DNA of 39,179 nucleotides from Bacteroidales bacterium UBA1035. Lineage in GTDB: Bacteria; Bacteroidota; Bacteroidia; Bacteroidales; Dysgonomonadaceae. This document shows, one piece after another, positions 17,009 to 24,714 of this stretch (position 1 is the first letter of the stretch; every line of letters starts with the position of its first letter). A program made the position numbers and the translations under genes. The notes below the pieces were generated by a model. The model was given only the letters and a program-made list of their open reading frames with translations. It did no database searches and had not been told where the DNA came from. Where the stretch lies: contig DCEG01000009.1 in assembly GCA_002316835.1 (NCBI GenBank), forward strand, positions 1 to 39,179, given 5' to 3'.

Positions 17009-17039
17009 CAAAGGTAAGGTGTGTGTTTTGTTTCTGAAA
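17009..17039 (-). promoter_or_regulatory. Promoter of the SusC/SusD operon (TTTC-N19-TAccTTTG)
   Basis: On the minus strand TACCTTTG at 17009-17016 matches the Bacteroidetes -7 consensus TAnnTTTG. It is preceded by TTTC at 17036-17039, a 3-of-4 match to the -33 TTTG at exactly 19 nt spacing. It predicts transcription starting near 17002 and a leader of about 350 nt before the first structural gene. Confidence 0.6.
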
Positions 17040-17057
17040 TACCACGTTTATGGTATT
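17038..17057. promoter_or_regulatory. Dyad AATACCA-N6-TGGTATT over the -33 region (candidate operator)
   Basis: A perfect 7-6-7 inverted repeat whose promoter-proximal arm overlaps the -33 element of the SusC/SusD operon. Its position suits a repressor or activator site. The regulator is not encoded in the window as far as can be seen. Confidence 0.4.
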
Positions 17058-17160
17058 TTTAATAAAAAATTAATTCCACGATGAATAAGCAATGTCACGG
17101 TAAATCAGAAAACAATCGTAGCAACCTGTTATTGTAGTGCTTACACACTTATTGGGTTAG

Positions 17161-17199
17161 TGTGAACAAAAACAAAAAACGCCTCATACGAGGCGTTTT
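17161..17199 (-). terminator. Intrinsic terminator of the zinc metallopeptidase gene
   Basis: A perfect 10-bp stem AAAACGCCTC-ATAC-GAGGCGTTTT at 17176-17199 lies 19 nt after the stop codon. On the minus strand it continues into a T-rich tail, TTTTTTGTTTTTG. Confidence 0.9.
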
Positions 17200-17218
17200 A
17201 AATTCTTTTGCAGAGCTT

Positions 17219-18091
17219 TTATCTTAAGCTCGGATCATTAAACGTATCACCCTGACGAACATCTCCTGTTAAGAAGCCTTTCTTATACCATGCTGTACGT
17301 TGCGCCGCTGTTCCGTGCGTGAAAGAATCGGGGACTGTATAGCCCATCGCTTGTTTTTGCAATGTGTCATCGCCTACTGCAGTAGTTGCACTAATTGCCG
17401 ACTCAAGGTCACCGTCTTCGATGAGAATCGTATTCATTCGCTGAGCCTGATTTGCCCACAGTCCGGCAAAAAAGTCAGCCTGAAGCTCCAGCTTAACCAT
17501 AAGTCTGTTAAACTCTGCTTCGCTTATGCGGCCACGATACTGATTCACCTGATCCATAATACCTAATAATTTCTGCACATGATGCCCAACTTCGTGTGCC
17601 GTTACGTAAGCTATTGCCATTTCACCCCGCGCACCGTAATCACGAATCAACTGGTGAAAAAAGTTTAAATCGATGTACACTTTTTCATCAGCAGGGCAAT
17701 AAAATGGACCTACCGCAGAAGATGCATGTCCGCAACCCGAACTTGTGGCATCGGTAAAAGTTACCAACGTGGGTGGGCGATAGCTCTCTCCCATTTGTTT
17801 TTTGAACAGCTCTGTCCAAACATCATTTGCACTGTTAAATACGCCGAGGGTGAACACTTTCAGGTCTTCGTTTTCGTTTATACGAGACTGGTCAACCACT
17901 TCTTCTGATGTTTGGCCGGGAACTACACTGTTTACCATATCAATGGCCTGAAAAGGATTTTTCCCCAGCAGCAGAGCGATAATGGCAACAATAATCATTC
18001 CTACACCGCCAAATGCAGCACCACGTTTCATTCCCCTGCCACGACGATCTTCGTAATTGGCCTGGCTGTCGCTTCTATTTATCCACTTCAT
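17219..18091 (-). CDS. ypfJ: YpfJ-type neutral zinc metallopeptidase (membrane-anchored)
   Basis: A 290-residue protein of the putative neutral zinc metallopeptidase family (E. coli YpfJ, KPN_02809). A basic N-terminus (R-R-G-R-G-M-K-R-G-A-A-F-G-G) leads into one membrane helix at about 27-43, so the catalytic part faces the periplasm. The zincin motif H166-E-V-G-H170 sits in A-Y-V-T-A-H-E-V-G-H-H. A downstream E-L-Q-A-D-F-F-A-G segment (about 201-209) can supply the third ligand. The paired C120 and C132 near S-G-C-G-H and Y-C-P-A are typical of the family. The length is normal. Its natural substrate is unknown. It has its own promoter and a strong terminator, so it is a single-gene unit. 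Confidence 0.9.
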   Translation of the reverse strand: MKWINRSDSQANYEDRRGRGMKRGAAFGGVGMIIVAIIALLLGKNPFQAIDMVNSVVPGQTSEEVVDQSRINENEDLKVFTLGVFNSANDVWTELFKKQMGESYRPPTLVTFTDATSSGCGHASSAVGPFYCPADEKVYIDLNFFHQLIRDYGARGEMAIAYVTAHEVGHHVQKLLGIMDQVNQYRGRISEAEFNRLMVKLELQADFFAGLWANQAQRMNTILIEDGDLESAISATTAVGDDTLQKQAMGYTVPDSFTHGTAAQRTAWYKKGFLTGDVRQGDTFNDPSLR

Positions 18092-18137
18092 ATCTGATAT
18101 CGAATTTTGGGTTTTGATTATTTCTTTAATTCAAACG

Positions 18138-18145
18138 CAAATCTA
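18138..18145 (-). promoter_or_regulatory. -7 element (TAgaTTTG) of the ypfJ-like gene
   Basis: On the minus strand TAGATTTG matches TAnnTTTG and lies 46 nt before the start codon at 18091. No good -33 element is seen. Confidence 0.5.
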
Positions 18146-18209
18146 CATTTTTTTGTTTTGAAAAATAAATAAAAGTGGAAAGTTTTTGTAAAATAGGTGT
18201 TTTAATGCA

Positions 18210-18944
18210 TCAGAGTTCTCTGATTTTCACATTTTTGAACCAAATTGCATATCCATGATCTTGCAAGCCGATATAACCTTCTCTTGAGATACCTTCCTGA
18301 AATCCGGGGAAACTTTTGAATTTGCTATTTTCCACCATTCTGTCCCAATCGGCTGTCCACAATCTATATTCAACAACTTTAATTCCATTTTGAGTATGGG
18401 TAACTCTGCCTTTATCCACACGAATAACTATCGTGTTCCATTCTCCGTATGGGTTTACTGTTTTAGGATCAGCAGGTAACATATCATAGAGCGAACCCGC
18501 CAAATGGCTGTCAATCTTATTATCACTGGCGTTTTCATTGTCCAAAATCTGAACTTCGGGAGCAGAACTGTATATGGCTTTGCTCTTTTCTTCACGCACG
18601 TTGTAAAAAATCCCCGAATTGGCTTCTTTCTCAGCTTTCCAATCAATCGATAATTCAAAATTTCTAAATTTCTTGGCAAAATAAATTAAATCGCCGCCCA
18701 CACCTTGTCCGGGTCTTGCGTTGGGACCTTTAAATACTTTCATGGCATTGTCTTCAATTGTCCAGTTATCAGGAACGCTATTACCGTTGTACTGACGCCA
18801 TCCTGTAAAATCTTTACCGTTAAACAAAAGTGTCCATCCTTGTTTTTCCTCTTTACTTGTTAATTCATTGTTTTTTGCAGAACGTGTTGCTCCACAGGAA
18901 ACAAGGAAAAGCGTTGCTAACAGATAAACCCATGCTGTTTTCAT
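18210..18944 (-). CDS. DUF1080 (3-keto-disaccharide hydrolase-type) lipoprotein
   Basis: A 244-residue lipoprotein with lipobox L-V-S-C at Cys17. The family hallmark W-T-L-L-F-N-G-K-D-F-T-G-W at about 37-49 begins a concanavalin-like jelly roll. Later stretches G-D-L-I-Y-F-A-K-K-F-R-N-F-E-L and N-S-G-I-F-Y-N-V-R are also standard. Members are secreted sugar-active proteins; some are reported to hydrolyse 3-keto-glycosides. No sugar uptake or dehydrogenase genes lie beside it, so the substrate here is open. It is transcribed toward the ypfJ-like gene with a 118-bp gap and probably separately. Confidence 0.88.
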   Translation of the reverse strand: MKTAWVYLLATLFLVSCGATRSAKNNELTSKEEKQGWTLLFNGKDFTGWRQYNGNSVPDNWTIEDNAMKVFKGPNARPGQGVGGDLIYFAKKFRNFELSIDWKAEKEANSGIFYNVREEKSKAIYSSAPEVQILDNENASDNKIDSHLAGSLYDMLPADPKTVNPYGEWNTIVIRVDKGRVTHTQNGIKVVEYRLWTADWDRMVENSKFKSFPGFQEGISREGYIGLQDHGYAIWFKNVKIREL

Positions 18945-19126
18945 TTTCTTGAAAATTTTAAAAAGTTATGTAATTTATTTATAAAGTATTCTATTTTTAA
19001 GAGATAGAGATAGATCAAGATCAGACGATGTTAAACAGGAATACCCCCCGTTTTAAGCTCAATCAACTCCGATTCATTCTCGGTCAATATAAAATAGACA
19101 AAAATACAACGATAAAAAAAAGTAAC

Positions 19127-20149
19127 TTAGCTATTTGGCAATCTTACTTTAATTTCGAATGCTTTAGCCGGATTTTGCTCCAACAGAAGATGGATATCTT
19201 CTTGTGAGAATCCATCGTTTAATAAAGCGGGCACTAGCTTCTTAAAGAGAGTTGTAAATCCTCGAACTTCTCCTCCATCGGGTTTAGCCGGATCGAACCA
19301 GCCGGCATCGTGCGACAATAGCACTCTGTGTAACAAGTTCTCTTCTTTTAGTTCTTTTATCATTCGAACATAATCAGAAATATTATCATCACTCAAACCA
19401 TCTAAGCTGACCCAAGCACCCCGATGAGCAGCTTCGATACGTTTATTTGAATCTTTTTCAGCCTGCGCATGTACCCATATAAAAGCATCGGGAGAGACAC
19501 CTTCTTTCTCCAATATGGCAATTTGTTCAAAAGCGAGAATCGATGGTCCGGTATGCGATGCAATTACCAATCCTGTATGCAGATGTGCTTTAGCAGCAGC
19601 ACTTATGAGTTTAGCGTGCATCTCAGATAAATTATCACCGTTAACTCCGATTTTCACAAACCCCGGTTTGATTCCGGTTCCTCCAATTCCGTTCTTCCAC
19701 TCGTCTATCCAACGCTCCGACAGTTCTTCAGCAGTTTCATCAAACGCAAACCCGGGAATGAATTTGTTATCTACAGCCCCATAAAAACCGGTGTTTGTGA
19801 GAATGTTCACACCCGATCTTTTCGATAACTCCTGTAGTAAAAGTACGTCGCGTCCCAAAAAATCCGGCGTACAATCCACAAAGGTCCGACATCCGGCCTC
19901 TTTTGCTTCCAACAAAAAAGGCAGCATTTTTTTGATCACTTCATCTCTGTTCCATCTGTCATCTGAAATAGAATCAGCCCCAATAAAATCTACCAATAGA
20001 TGTTCATGCGTAAGAAACGCACCTGCCGAATCAACTGAAACAGACCCGTTCACAGTCATTATCTCTCTGTACTCTTTTGACATACTGCATGCTGAAAGCA
20101 AAAGCAGTGTAAGAAAAGTCAATATTACTCCTGGGATAAATCTAAACAT
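19127..20149 (-). CDS. Phosphotriesterase-family (amidohydrolase) lipoprotein
   Basis: A 340-residue protein with lipobox L-L-S-A-C (Cys21), so anchored outside the cytoplasm. The binuclear metal site of the phosphotriesterase-related amidohydrolases is complete: H48-E-H50, the bridging Lys166 in F-V-K-I-G-V-N, His199 in A-S-H-T-G, His227 in W-V-H-A-Q and Asp281 in L-S-H-D-A-G-W. Relatives act as lactonases, phosphotriesterases or amidases; most bacterial homologues are cytosolic, so the lipoprotein form is notable. The upstream DUF4625 gene ends in a strong terminator, so this gene is separately expressed. Substrate unknown. Confidence 0.9.
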   Translation of the reverse strand: MFRFIPGVILTFLTLLLLSACSMSKEYREIMTVNGSVSVDSAGAFLTHEHLLVDFIGADSISDDRWNRDEVIKKMLPFLLEAKEAGCRTFVDCTPDFLGRDVLLLQELSKRSGVNILTNTGFYGAVDNKFIPGFAFDETAEELSERWIDEWKNGIGGTGIKPGFVKIGVNGDNLSEMHAKLISAAAKAHLHTGLVIASHTGPSILAFEQIAILEKEGVSPDAFIWVHAQAEKDSNKRIEAAHRGAWVSLDGLSDDNISDYVRMIKELKEENLLHRVLLSHDAGWFDPAKPDGGEVRGFTTLFKKLVPALLNDGFSQEDIHLLLEQNPAKAFEIKVRLPNS

Positions 20150-20193
20150 CTTATATGAATTTCAGGTTTTTAATAGATTTCACAAAATAATAC

Positions 20194-20220
20194 AAAAAAA
20201 ACGAGATATAATCCCGTTTT
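20194..20220 (-). terminator. Intrinsic terminator of the Fur-TonB receptor-DUF4625 operon
   Basis: On the minus strand the stem AAAACGGGA-TTATA-TCTCGTTTT pairs over 9 bp with one G-T wobble and runs into further T residues. It lies 26 nt after the DUF4625 stop codon. Confidence 0.85.
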
Positions 20221-20246
20221 CTCACTTTTTTCAATTATCGAAGTTT

Positions 20247-20753
20247 TTAATGGGGAAGATGTTCTTCAGCATTGTAGGAAATTTCAATTTCACGTGCCAA
20301 AAACGATTCGTTTCCGGCTTCATCTGTACAGTAAATTATGAAATGATAGTGACCTTCTTTAAGAGGTTTTCCACCAATTTCTGCAGGAATTGTCATATGA
20401 TGATGGTACAAGTTGACTTCTTTTTTTCCAAAAATAGCTTCATCACCTAATTTAATAAAATCGGCCTCGGTCCACGTCTTTTCGAATGCAACAGAATCTG
20501 TAACCGCACGTGTGCCCGCACTGTGAGTATGCCCATCAAAAGAGGCATGAATATTTATTTTGTATGATCTTAACGCCAAATCATCTGTCAACATTGCATC
20601 AAAATGAATTTCAGTCCCCGGTTTGATTAACTCATCTTCAGCAGGTGTTTTCAAATTAATGGCAGGTTTCTGACTATCTATCTGTTTTTCTTCGCACGAC
20701 GAGAAAATGACAACGTTAATTACTAAAACTGTAGCTAATATTAATTTTTTCAT
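20247..20753 (-). CDS. His-rich DUF4625 lipoprotein, probable metal-binding partner of the TonB receptor
   Basis: A 168-residue lipoprotein (lipobox F-S-S-C, Cys20) of the DUF4625 family, an immunoglobulin-like beta domain. It carries ten histidines in five places: His50 and H69 early, H75-T-H77, H117-H-H119, H135-Y-H137, and H165 and H168 at the C-terminal H-L-P-H. That content suggests binding of a transition metal such as zinc, copper or nickel. It starts 15 nt after the TonB receptor and is last in an operon headed by a Fur-family regulator, which supports a role in metal capture at the cell surface. The metal identity is inference. Confidence 0.8.
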   Translation of the reverse strand: MKKLILATVLVINVVIFSSCEEKQIDSQKPAINLKTPAEDELIKPGTEIHFDAMLTDDLALRSYKINIHASFDGHTHSAGTRAVTDSVAFEKTWTEADFIKLGDEAIFGKKEVNLYHHHMTIPAEIGGKPLKEGHYHFIIYCTDEAGNESFLAREIEISYNAEEHLPH

Positions 20754-20768
20754 AATTTATTAAGAAAT

Positions 20769-23144
20769 TTAGAATGGAATTTTTAAAATAAACTGAATAT
20801 TTCGTCCCGGTTCGGGTACATTTAACTTTCGATAAAAACTCAAATGGTTGTAAAATGATGTATCTAAAATATTCTGCACCTGAAAGTCGGTAAAAAAGCG
20901 GAAGTTATTTACTTTCCAGTTCATACTGCACAACACGTTAAAAAGAGATGCGCCGGGCGTTTTTTCTTCATTGTTAGATACACGGTTTTGACGCATAACG
21001 TTTTGGTTCTCCAAGCTCACGGAATATTGCATCAATTTGCCTTTTCCGTGATCTGAATAAGTAAGAGCCGCTAAAACATTCATGGGTGGCGAAAATGGCA
21101 ACGGATAACCGTTATTTGTATTTTTGTTGTACGTGTACTCCATATTCGCAGAGAATAAAAAGTTTTCCGTGAATCGATAACCCAATTCCACTTCACCTCC
21201 AATCAAAAAAACACGTGACTGAGTATATTCATAGATCTGCCCGGCATGTGGCAATACCGACCATTCTCCAGTAGGATTCAGGTAAATATAGTTCGAAAAA
21301 TAGGTAGTGAACTGATTGAGAGAAAAATTAAACACCCTGTTGCTGAAAGAATAATCCAAGTCGAACTGCAACGCCGTCTCGGGATTTAGACTTGGGTTTC
21401 CTTTTTCGTGCCGAAATGCTCCGTGATGCACTCCGTTTGATGCCAGCTCATTAGCCGATGGTAAACGAAAGCTCCTTCCGATATTTATTTTAAGCGAATT
21501 TTCGGAATTCAAATTATATGCTACTCCTACTGCTCCTGAAAAGGAGTGAAAATTCTTGTCCAATGCCTCAGCACGTTGTGCATAAAAGCCAGCATCTACC
21601 TCGTTATATCCACCGGATTTCAGGTGATCTGCCAGTGTTTGGTCATAAAAATCACGTGTATCCAATTTTCCCAAATCGTAGCGTACACCTCCTGTAAGGA
21701 TCAGATTTTGCCGGATATTGTAAGTCGAAGCGAAAAAAACACTACCCATATAGCGATCGTAATTCGGCATCAAGAAAGAATAACCTGCTATCCTGTTTTG
21801 CTGAATTTCGGCAGATAAGCCCACTACTTTATTCCATCTGCTTTCTTTATCAAACAACAGCCTGGAATTTAATGAAGTGGTTTTCAATCGAAAGTTCAGT
21901 TCCAGGTCAGGATTAGATTCAGGTACCGGCTGATTGGCGTAGTGGGTGTGAAATTTAGACATTTCTTTCCGGTCGTTTTGCTGAAAACCAACGTTGAAAT
22001 AAAATGAAGAATTATCGAAACTGATATCTGTTTCGTGAGAAATCTTAAAGTGATTGGATGTGCTGAAAGGAAAATCAATATTGAAAGAGTTTCCATCAGG
22101 TGCTAACCGATTTAAATCAGGAATGCCGTGTGAACCGGGAAAAAATCCGTTTTTAGAGAATATGTTGGCTATGTATGTCCAGGAACTCACATTATCACGA
22201 CTGTAGTTCAGGGCCAAAGATGCATTTAACTCTCTTCCTGCAGTATTTTTCAACCTGCGGTTATGGATAGGCATTTTCCACGTTAGATAAGTAATGGTAT
22301 CTGTTGGAACCCGGTAATCAGCAAAGGTTTGAGCAGTTATCCGCCCACGAAAAAACCAGTTCCCGCTTTTCAGACTTGTCATGGTTGTTATCCCCAGTAG
22401 ATTATTATTCGATTTAGCGATGAGCGAAACGTCACCCCATGTTATATTTTCTTTCGGCACTTCTGCAGGAAGTATTTCAATAGCACCGCCGATAGCATCT
22501 GAACCAAAGAAAAGAGACATCGGGCCTTTGTGGATCAACACCCTGTCCACATCGTACTGATCGATATCCAACCCGTGATCGGCGCCCCACTGTTGGTTTT
22601 GTTGAATAATTCCTTTATCGGCCACAACCACCCGATTGAATCCTAAACCACGAATTACAGGCTTAGACGCTCCCGCACCGATATCCATCGATGAAATTCC
22701 CGGTAGTTTCGCCAGTGAACTTGAAAAGTTAACCGAATTATTTTTCAGGAAAAATGAGCGTTCAATCTCTTTCGCCGAAATGGCAGACGGTAATGAAGTT
22801 CTACTGTTTTTTCCACTCACAACAACTTCATTCAATGAAAAATAAATCGGTTCAAGATGAAAATGTATCGTTGTGTCAGATTCCAGGTATATATCTTCCG
22901 AAAATGGCTTATAACCTACAAAACTAATTTGCAGCGTATAATTTCCTTTTTGGGGTGAATCGAAAAAGAAATTACCGTTTCCATCGGAAACAGTGACAAT
23001 TTCAACCGGCTGTAAAACAACAGCAGCACCCGGTAATGATTCTCTCGTTAGCGCATCACAAACGTAGCCCTTAAGTGTAATCGACTGAGAGTAAGATGAC
23101 AGAAAAATAACGGCAAAAGCCGCAACCAAAACAATCTTTTTCAT
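20769..23144 (-). CDS. TonB-dependent outer-membrane receptor, probable metal uptake
   Basis: A 791-residue TonB-dependent receptor. After the signal peptide (ending near S-Y-S-Q) comes a carboxypeptidase-regulatory-like domain with D-G-N-G-N-F-F-F. The plug follows, with L-P-G-I-S-S-M-D-I-G and R-G-L-G-F-N-R-V-V-V, then W-G-A-D-H-G-L-D-I-D and G-P-M-S-L-F-F-G-S-D-A-I-G-G-A, before a barrel of usual length. It lacks the SusC features and has no SusD partner, so it is a classical small-ligand receptor. It lies 16 nt after a Fur-family gene and before a His-rich lipoprotein, which points to uptake of a metal or metal complex; a zinc receptor is plausible but unproven. Confidence 0.9.
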   Translation of the reverse strand: MKKIVLVAAFAVIFLSSYSQSITLKGYVCDALTRESLPGAAVVLQPVEIVTVSDGNGNFFFDSPQKGNYTLQISFVGYKPFSEDIYLESDTTIHFHLEPIYFSLNEVVVSGKNSRTSLPSAISAKEIERSFFLKNNSVNFSSSLAKLPGISSMDIGAGASKPVIRGLGFNRVVVADKGIIQQNQQWGADHGLDIDQYDVDRVLIHKGPMSLFFGSDAIGGAIEILPAEVPKENITWGDVSLIAKSNNNLLGITTMTSLKSGNWFFRGRITAQTFADYRVPTDTITYLTWKMPIHNRRLKNTAGRELNASLALNYSRDNVSSWTYIANIFSKNGFFPGSHGIPDLNRLAPDGNSFNIDFPFSTSNHFKISHETDISFDNSSFYFNVGFQQNDRKEMSKFHTHYANQPVPESNPDLELNFRLKTTSLNSRLLFDKESRWNKVVGLSAEIQQNRIAGYSFLMPNYDRYMGSVFFASTYNIRQNLILTGGVRYDLGKLDTRDFYDQTLADHLKSGGYNEVDAGFYAQRAEALDKNFHSFSGAVGVAYNLNSENSLKINIGRSFRLPSANELASNGVHHGAFRHEKGNPSLNPETALQFDLDYSFSNRVFNFSLNQFTTYFSNYIYLNPTGEWSVLPHAGQIYEYTQSRVFLIGGEVELGYRFTENFLFSANMEYTYNKNTNNGYPLPFSPPMNVLAALTYSDHGKGKLMQYSVSLENQNVMRQNRVSNNEEKTPGASLFNVLCSMNWKVNNFRFFTDFQVQNILDTSFYNHLSFYRKLNVPEPGRNIQFILKIPF

Positions 23145-23160
23145 ACGGAGAAATCAGGGA

Positions 23161-23562
23161 TCAATTGCATGCAGCGCAAAGTCCTTCGACAACCATTGAT
23201 ACGTGGTGACGAACAAATCCTTGCGGCAATTCGATATTTAACTGTAAATTATTTTGCAGACAAAAGACTCCATCACACCTGCTGCAATGGAAATGTGAAT
23301 GTATGTCCTGTCCCTGACATTTCTGACGCGTAACAGCATATTTGGTGGTATTGTCCTGCAAAACAATTTTGTGAATGGCCCCGGCATCTTCCAGAGTTTT
23401 AAGCGTACGATAAAATGTAACCCGATTGAAAAGTTCCGGTATTGAAGCTTTCATTTCGCTTTCAGCCAACGCAGCTTTACTTTCCAGCAACTCGCTTAGA
23501 ATAAGCTTACGGCATCCTGTGCTCTTTAAATTGTGTTTATGTAAAATATTTTCAACAGTCAT
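23161..23562 (-). CDS. Fur-family metal-responsive transcriptional regulator (Zur-like candidate)
   Basis: A 133-residue repressor of the Fur superfamily. The N-terminal winged helix contains F-N-R-V-T-F-Y-R-T-L-K-T-L (about 45-57), the family recognition helix. The dimerisation half has the H-S-H-F-H metal motif (88-92) and two structural zinc pairs, C93-S-R-C96 and C129-A-A-C132. The residues do not by themselves separate iron, zinc or nickel sensing; the downstream TonB receptor and His-rich lipoprotein favour zinc. It is the first gene of the operon and has a 7-1-7 dyad between its promoter and start, so it is probably autoregulated. Confidence 0.9.
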   Translation of the reverse strand: MTVENILHKHNLKSTGCRKLILSELLESKAALAESEMKASIPELFNRVTFYRTLKTLEDAGAIHKIVLQDNTTKYAVTRQKCQGQDIHSHFHCSRCDGVFCLQNNLQLNIELPQGFVRHHVSMVVEGLCAACN

Positions 23563-23581
23563 AATGCAATATTACTACAAA

Positions 23582-23596
23582 TGCAACAATGATGCA
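23582..23596. promoter_or_regulatory. 7-1-7 dyad TGCAACA-A-TGATGCA: candidate Fur-family operator
   Basis: A 15-bp near-perfect inverted repeat (one mismatch per arm pair) touches the -7 element and covers the predicted transcription start. Fur, Zur and PerR boxes share the 7-1-7 architecture, and the first downstream gene encodes a Fur-family protein. A wider TATTAC...GTAATA dyad surrounds it (about 23571-23606). Confidence 0.55.
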
Positions 23597-23625
23597 AATG
23601 TAATACTGTTTCACTAAATGGCAAA
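23595..23625 (-). promoter_or_regulatory. Full promoter of the Fur-family operon (TTTG-N19-TAcaTTTG)
   Basis: On the minus strand TTTG (23622-23625) is followed after exactly 19 nt by TACATTTG (23595-23602). Both elements match the Bacteroidetes sigma-factor consensus fully. Transcription would start about 25 nt before the ATG at 23562. It is the best promoter in the window. Confidence 0.75.
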
Positions 23626-23805
23626 AAAGATTTGAGAAATTTAAGCTTTTTTTGGTGAAATGAGAGTCGAAGATATCATTAAGGATTCAAGGTAGAATGT
23701 GGACTATTAAGTGGAATACGCTGAAATACTTTAAAGTAAAGGTTTATCGTCAGTTTCACAACCAACCCTCCTCACGGTCAGTAAGCAGCCCGGTCACTTT
23801 CGTTT

Positions 23806-24633
23806 TCACTTTGTCCTCTCGAGCCACTTGTTTGCCAGTTCTGTATCGTAACCCAACTGTTTTGCCTTCTCGAAATCGGCTTTAGCAGCAAATTTATCGA
23901 ACTGATCCAAACGAAGTCTGCCTCGTAAGATATAGAAATAGGGATTTTCTTTTTCACTGTTTTCTATAGTGTGAAGGTCAGCCGCAGCTTTTGAAAAACG
24001 ATCAGTATTCACGTAACACTCAGCCCGGTTGAGATAATATACCGAATTTATTCTTGTTTCTGTATTGATAATATCTGTGTAGACTTTTTCTGCTTCTGTC
24101 CAATTATCGTCGAGTTTAAAAATCAGTGCTTTGCTAAGTTTAGTAAATAAATTATTAGGATCGATACTTTCACAAGTCTTAAAATCGGCTTCAGCACTTT
24201 TTCGATCATTTTGTTCCAAGAACAACAACCCGCGACGATAATATGCTTCCACGTTGGAGGGTTGTTTCCGGATAATGGAATTATAATCTTCCATAGCCTC
24301 ATTAAACCTGTTCAAATCGCACAAAAGTGATGCACGATTATGCAAAACCAGAATTGGATCAGGATTATTTGCAATTGCCGCTGTCAGTGAAATATAGGCA
24401 TCATCAGTCAATCTCAACTGACGTTGCAAAATGCCTAAATTCAACAGAAGAACAGCATTGTTTTCGTTTGCAGGATCTAATTTCATAGCGCTTTGCAAAG
24501 CGTACATAGCACTATCGAGCTGATTGTTTTCGATATGCTTGGCCGATTTATCAACCCATTCAAAATAAGCATTGCCCTGTGCAGACAGTGACACATAAAA
24601 GAACACTGCAAATAAGCCCGTTAAATATTTCAT
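23806..24633 (-). CDS. Exported tetratricopeptide-repeat protein
   Basis: A 275-residue protein with a signal peptide ending near L-S-A-Q-G, followed by about six TPR units of 34 residues. Typical units read A-M-Y-A-L-Q-S-A-M-K-L-D-P and A-Y-Y-R-R-G-L-L-F-L-E-Q-N-D. TPR arrays bind protein partners; it is probably periplasmic. No partner is obvious next to it. It is divergent from the mscS-like gene, and the two -7 elements lie only 12 bp apart. Confidence 0.85.
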   Translation of the reverse strand: MKYLTGLFAVFFYVSLSAQGNAYFEWVDKSAKHIENNQLDSAMYALQSAMKLDPANENNAVLLLNLGILQRQLRLTDDAYISLTAAIANNPDPILVLHNRASLLCDLNRFNEAMEDYNSIIRKQPSNVEAYYRRGLLFLEQNDRKSAEADFKTCESIDPNNLFTKLSKALIFKLDDNWTEAEKVYTDIINTETRINSVYYLNRAECYVNTDRFSKAAADLHTIENSEKENPYFYILRGRLRLDQFDKFAAKADFEKAKQLGYDTELANKWLERTK

Positions 24634-24658
24634 TTTTATAATAAAATCAAGTAAAAAG

Positions 24659-24666
24659 CAAAATTA
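24659..24666 (-). promoter_or_regulatory. -7 element (TAatTTTG) of the TPR gene
   Basis: The minus strand reads TAATTTTG, matching TAnnTTTG, 25 nt before the start codon at 24633. It sits within the upstream region of the opposite mscS promoter. Confidence 0.5.
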
Positions 24667-24678
24667 CTCTATTTTTCG

Positions 24679-24686
24679 TAACTTTG
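24679..24686 (+). promoter_or_regulatory. -7 element (TAacTTTG) of the mscS-mutS-like operon
   Basis: TAACTTTG matches TAnnTTTG and lies 28 nt before the ATG at 24715. It is 12 bp from the divergent TPR -7 element, so the two promoters overlap and could interfere. Confidence 0.55.
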
Positions 24687-24714
24687 TTCCCCAAATTTAA
24701 TTAAAAGAACAAAT

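Larger units (their letters stand above)
16650..17218. other. 569-bp non-structural region: terminator, operator, promoter and leader
   Basis: Reading on the minus strand, this holds the terminator of the zinc metallopeptidase gene (about 17199-17161), a weak CACACT...AGTGTG dyad near 17145-17164, the dyad at 17038-17057, the promoter, the cysteine-rich leader ORF and the attenuator-like segment. Nothing else is recognised. Confidence 0.6.
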
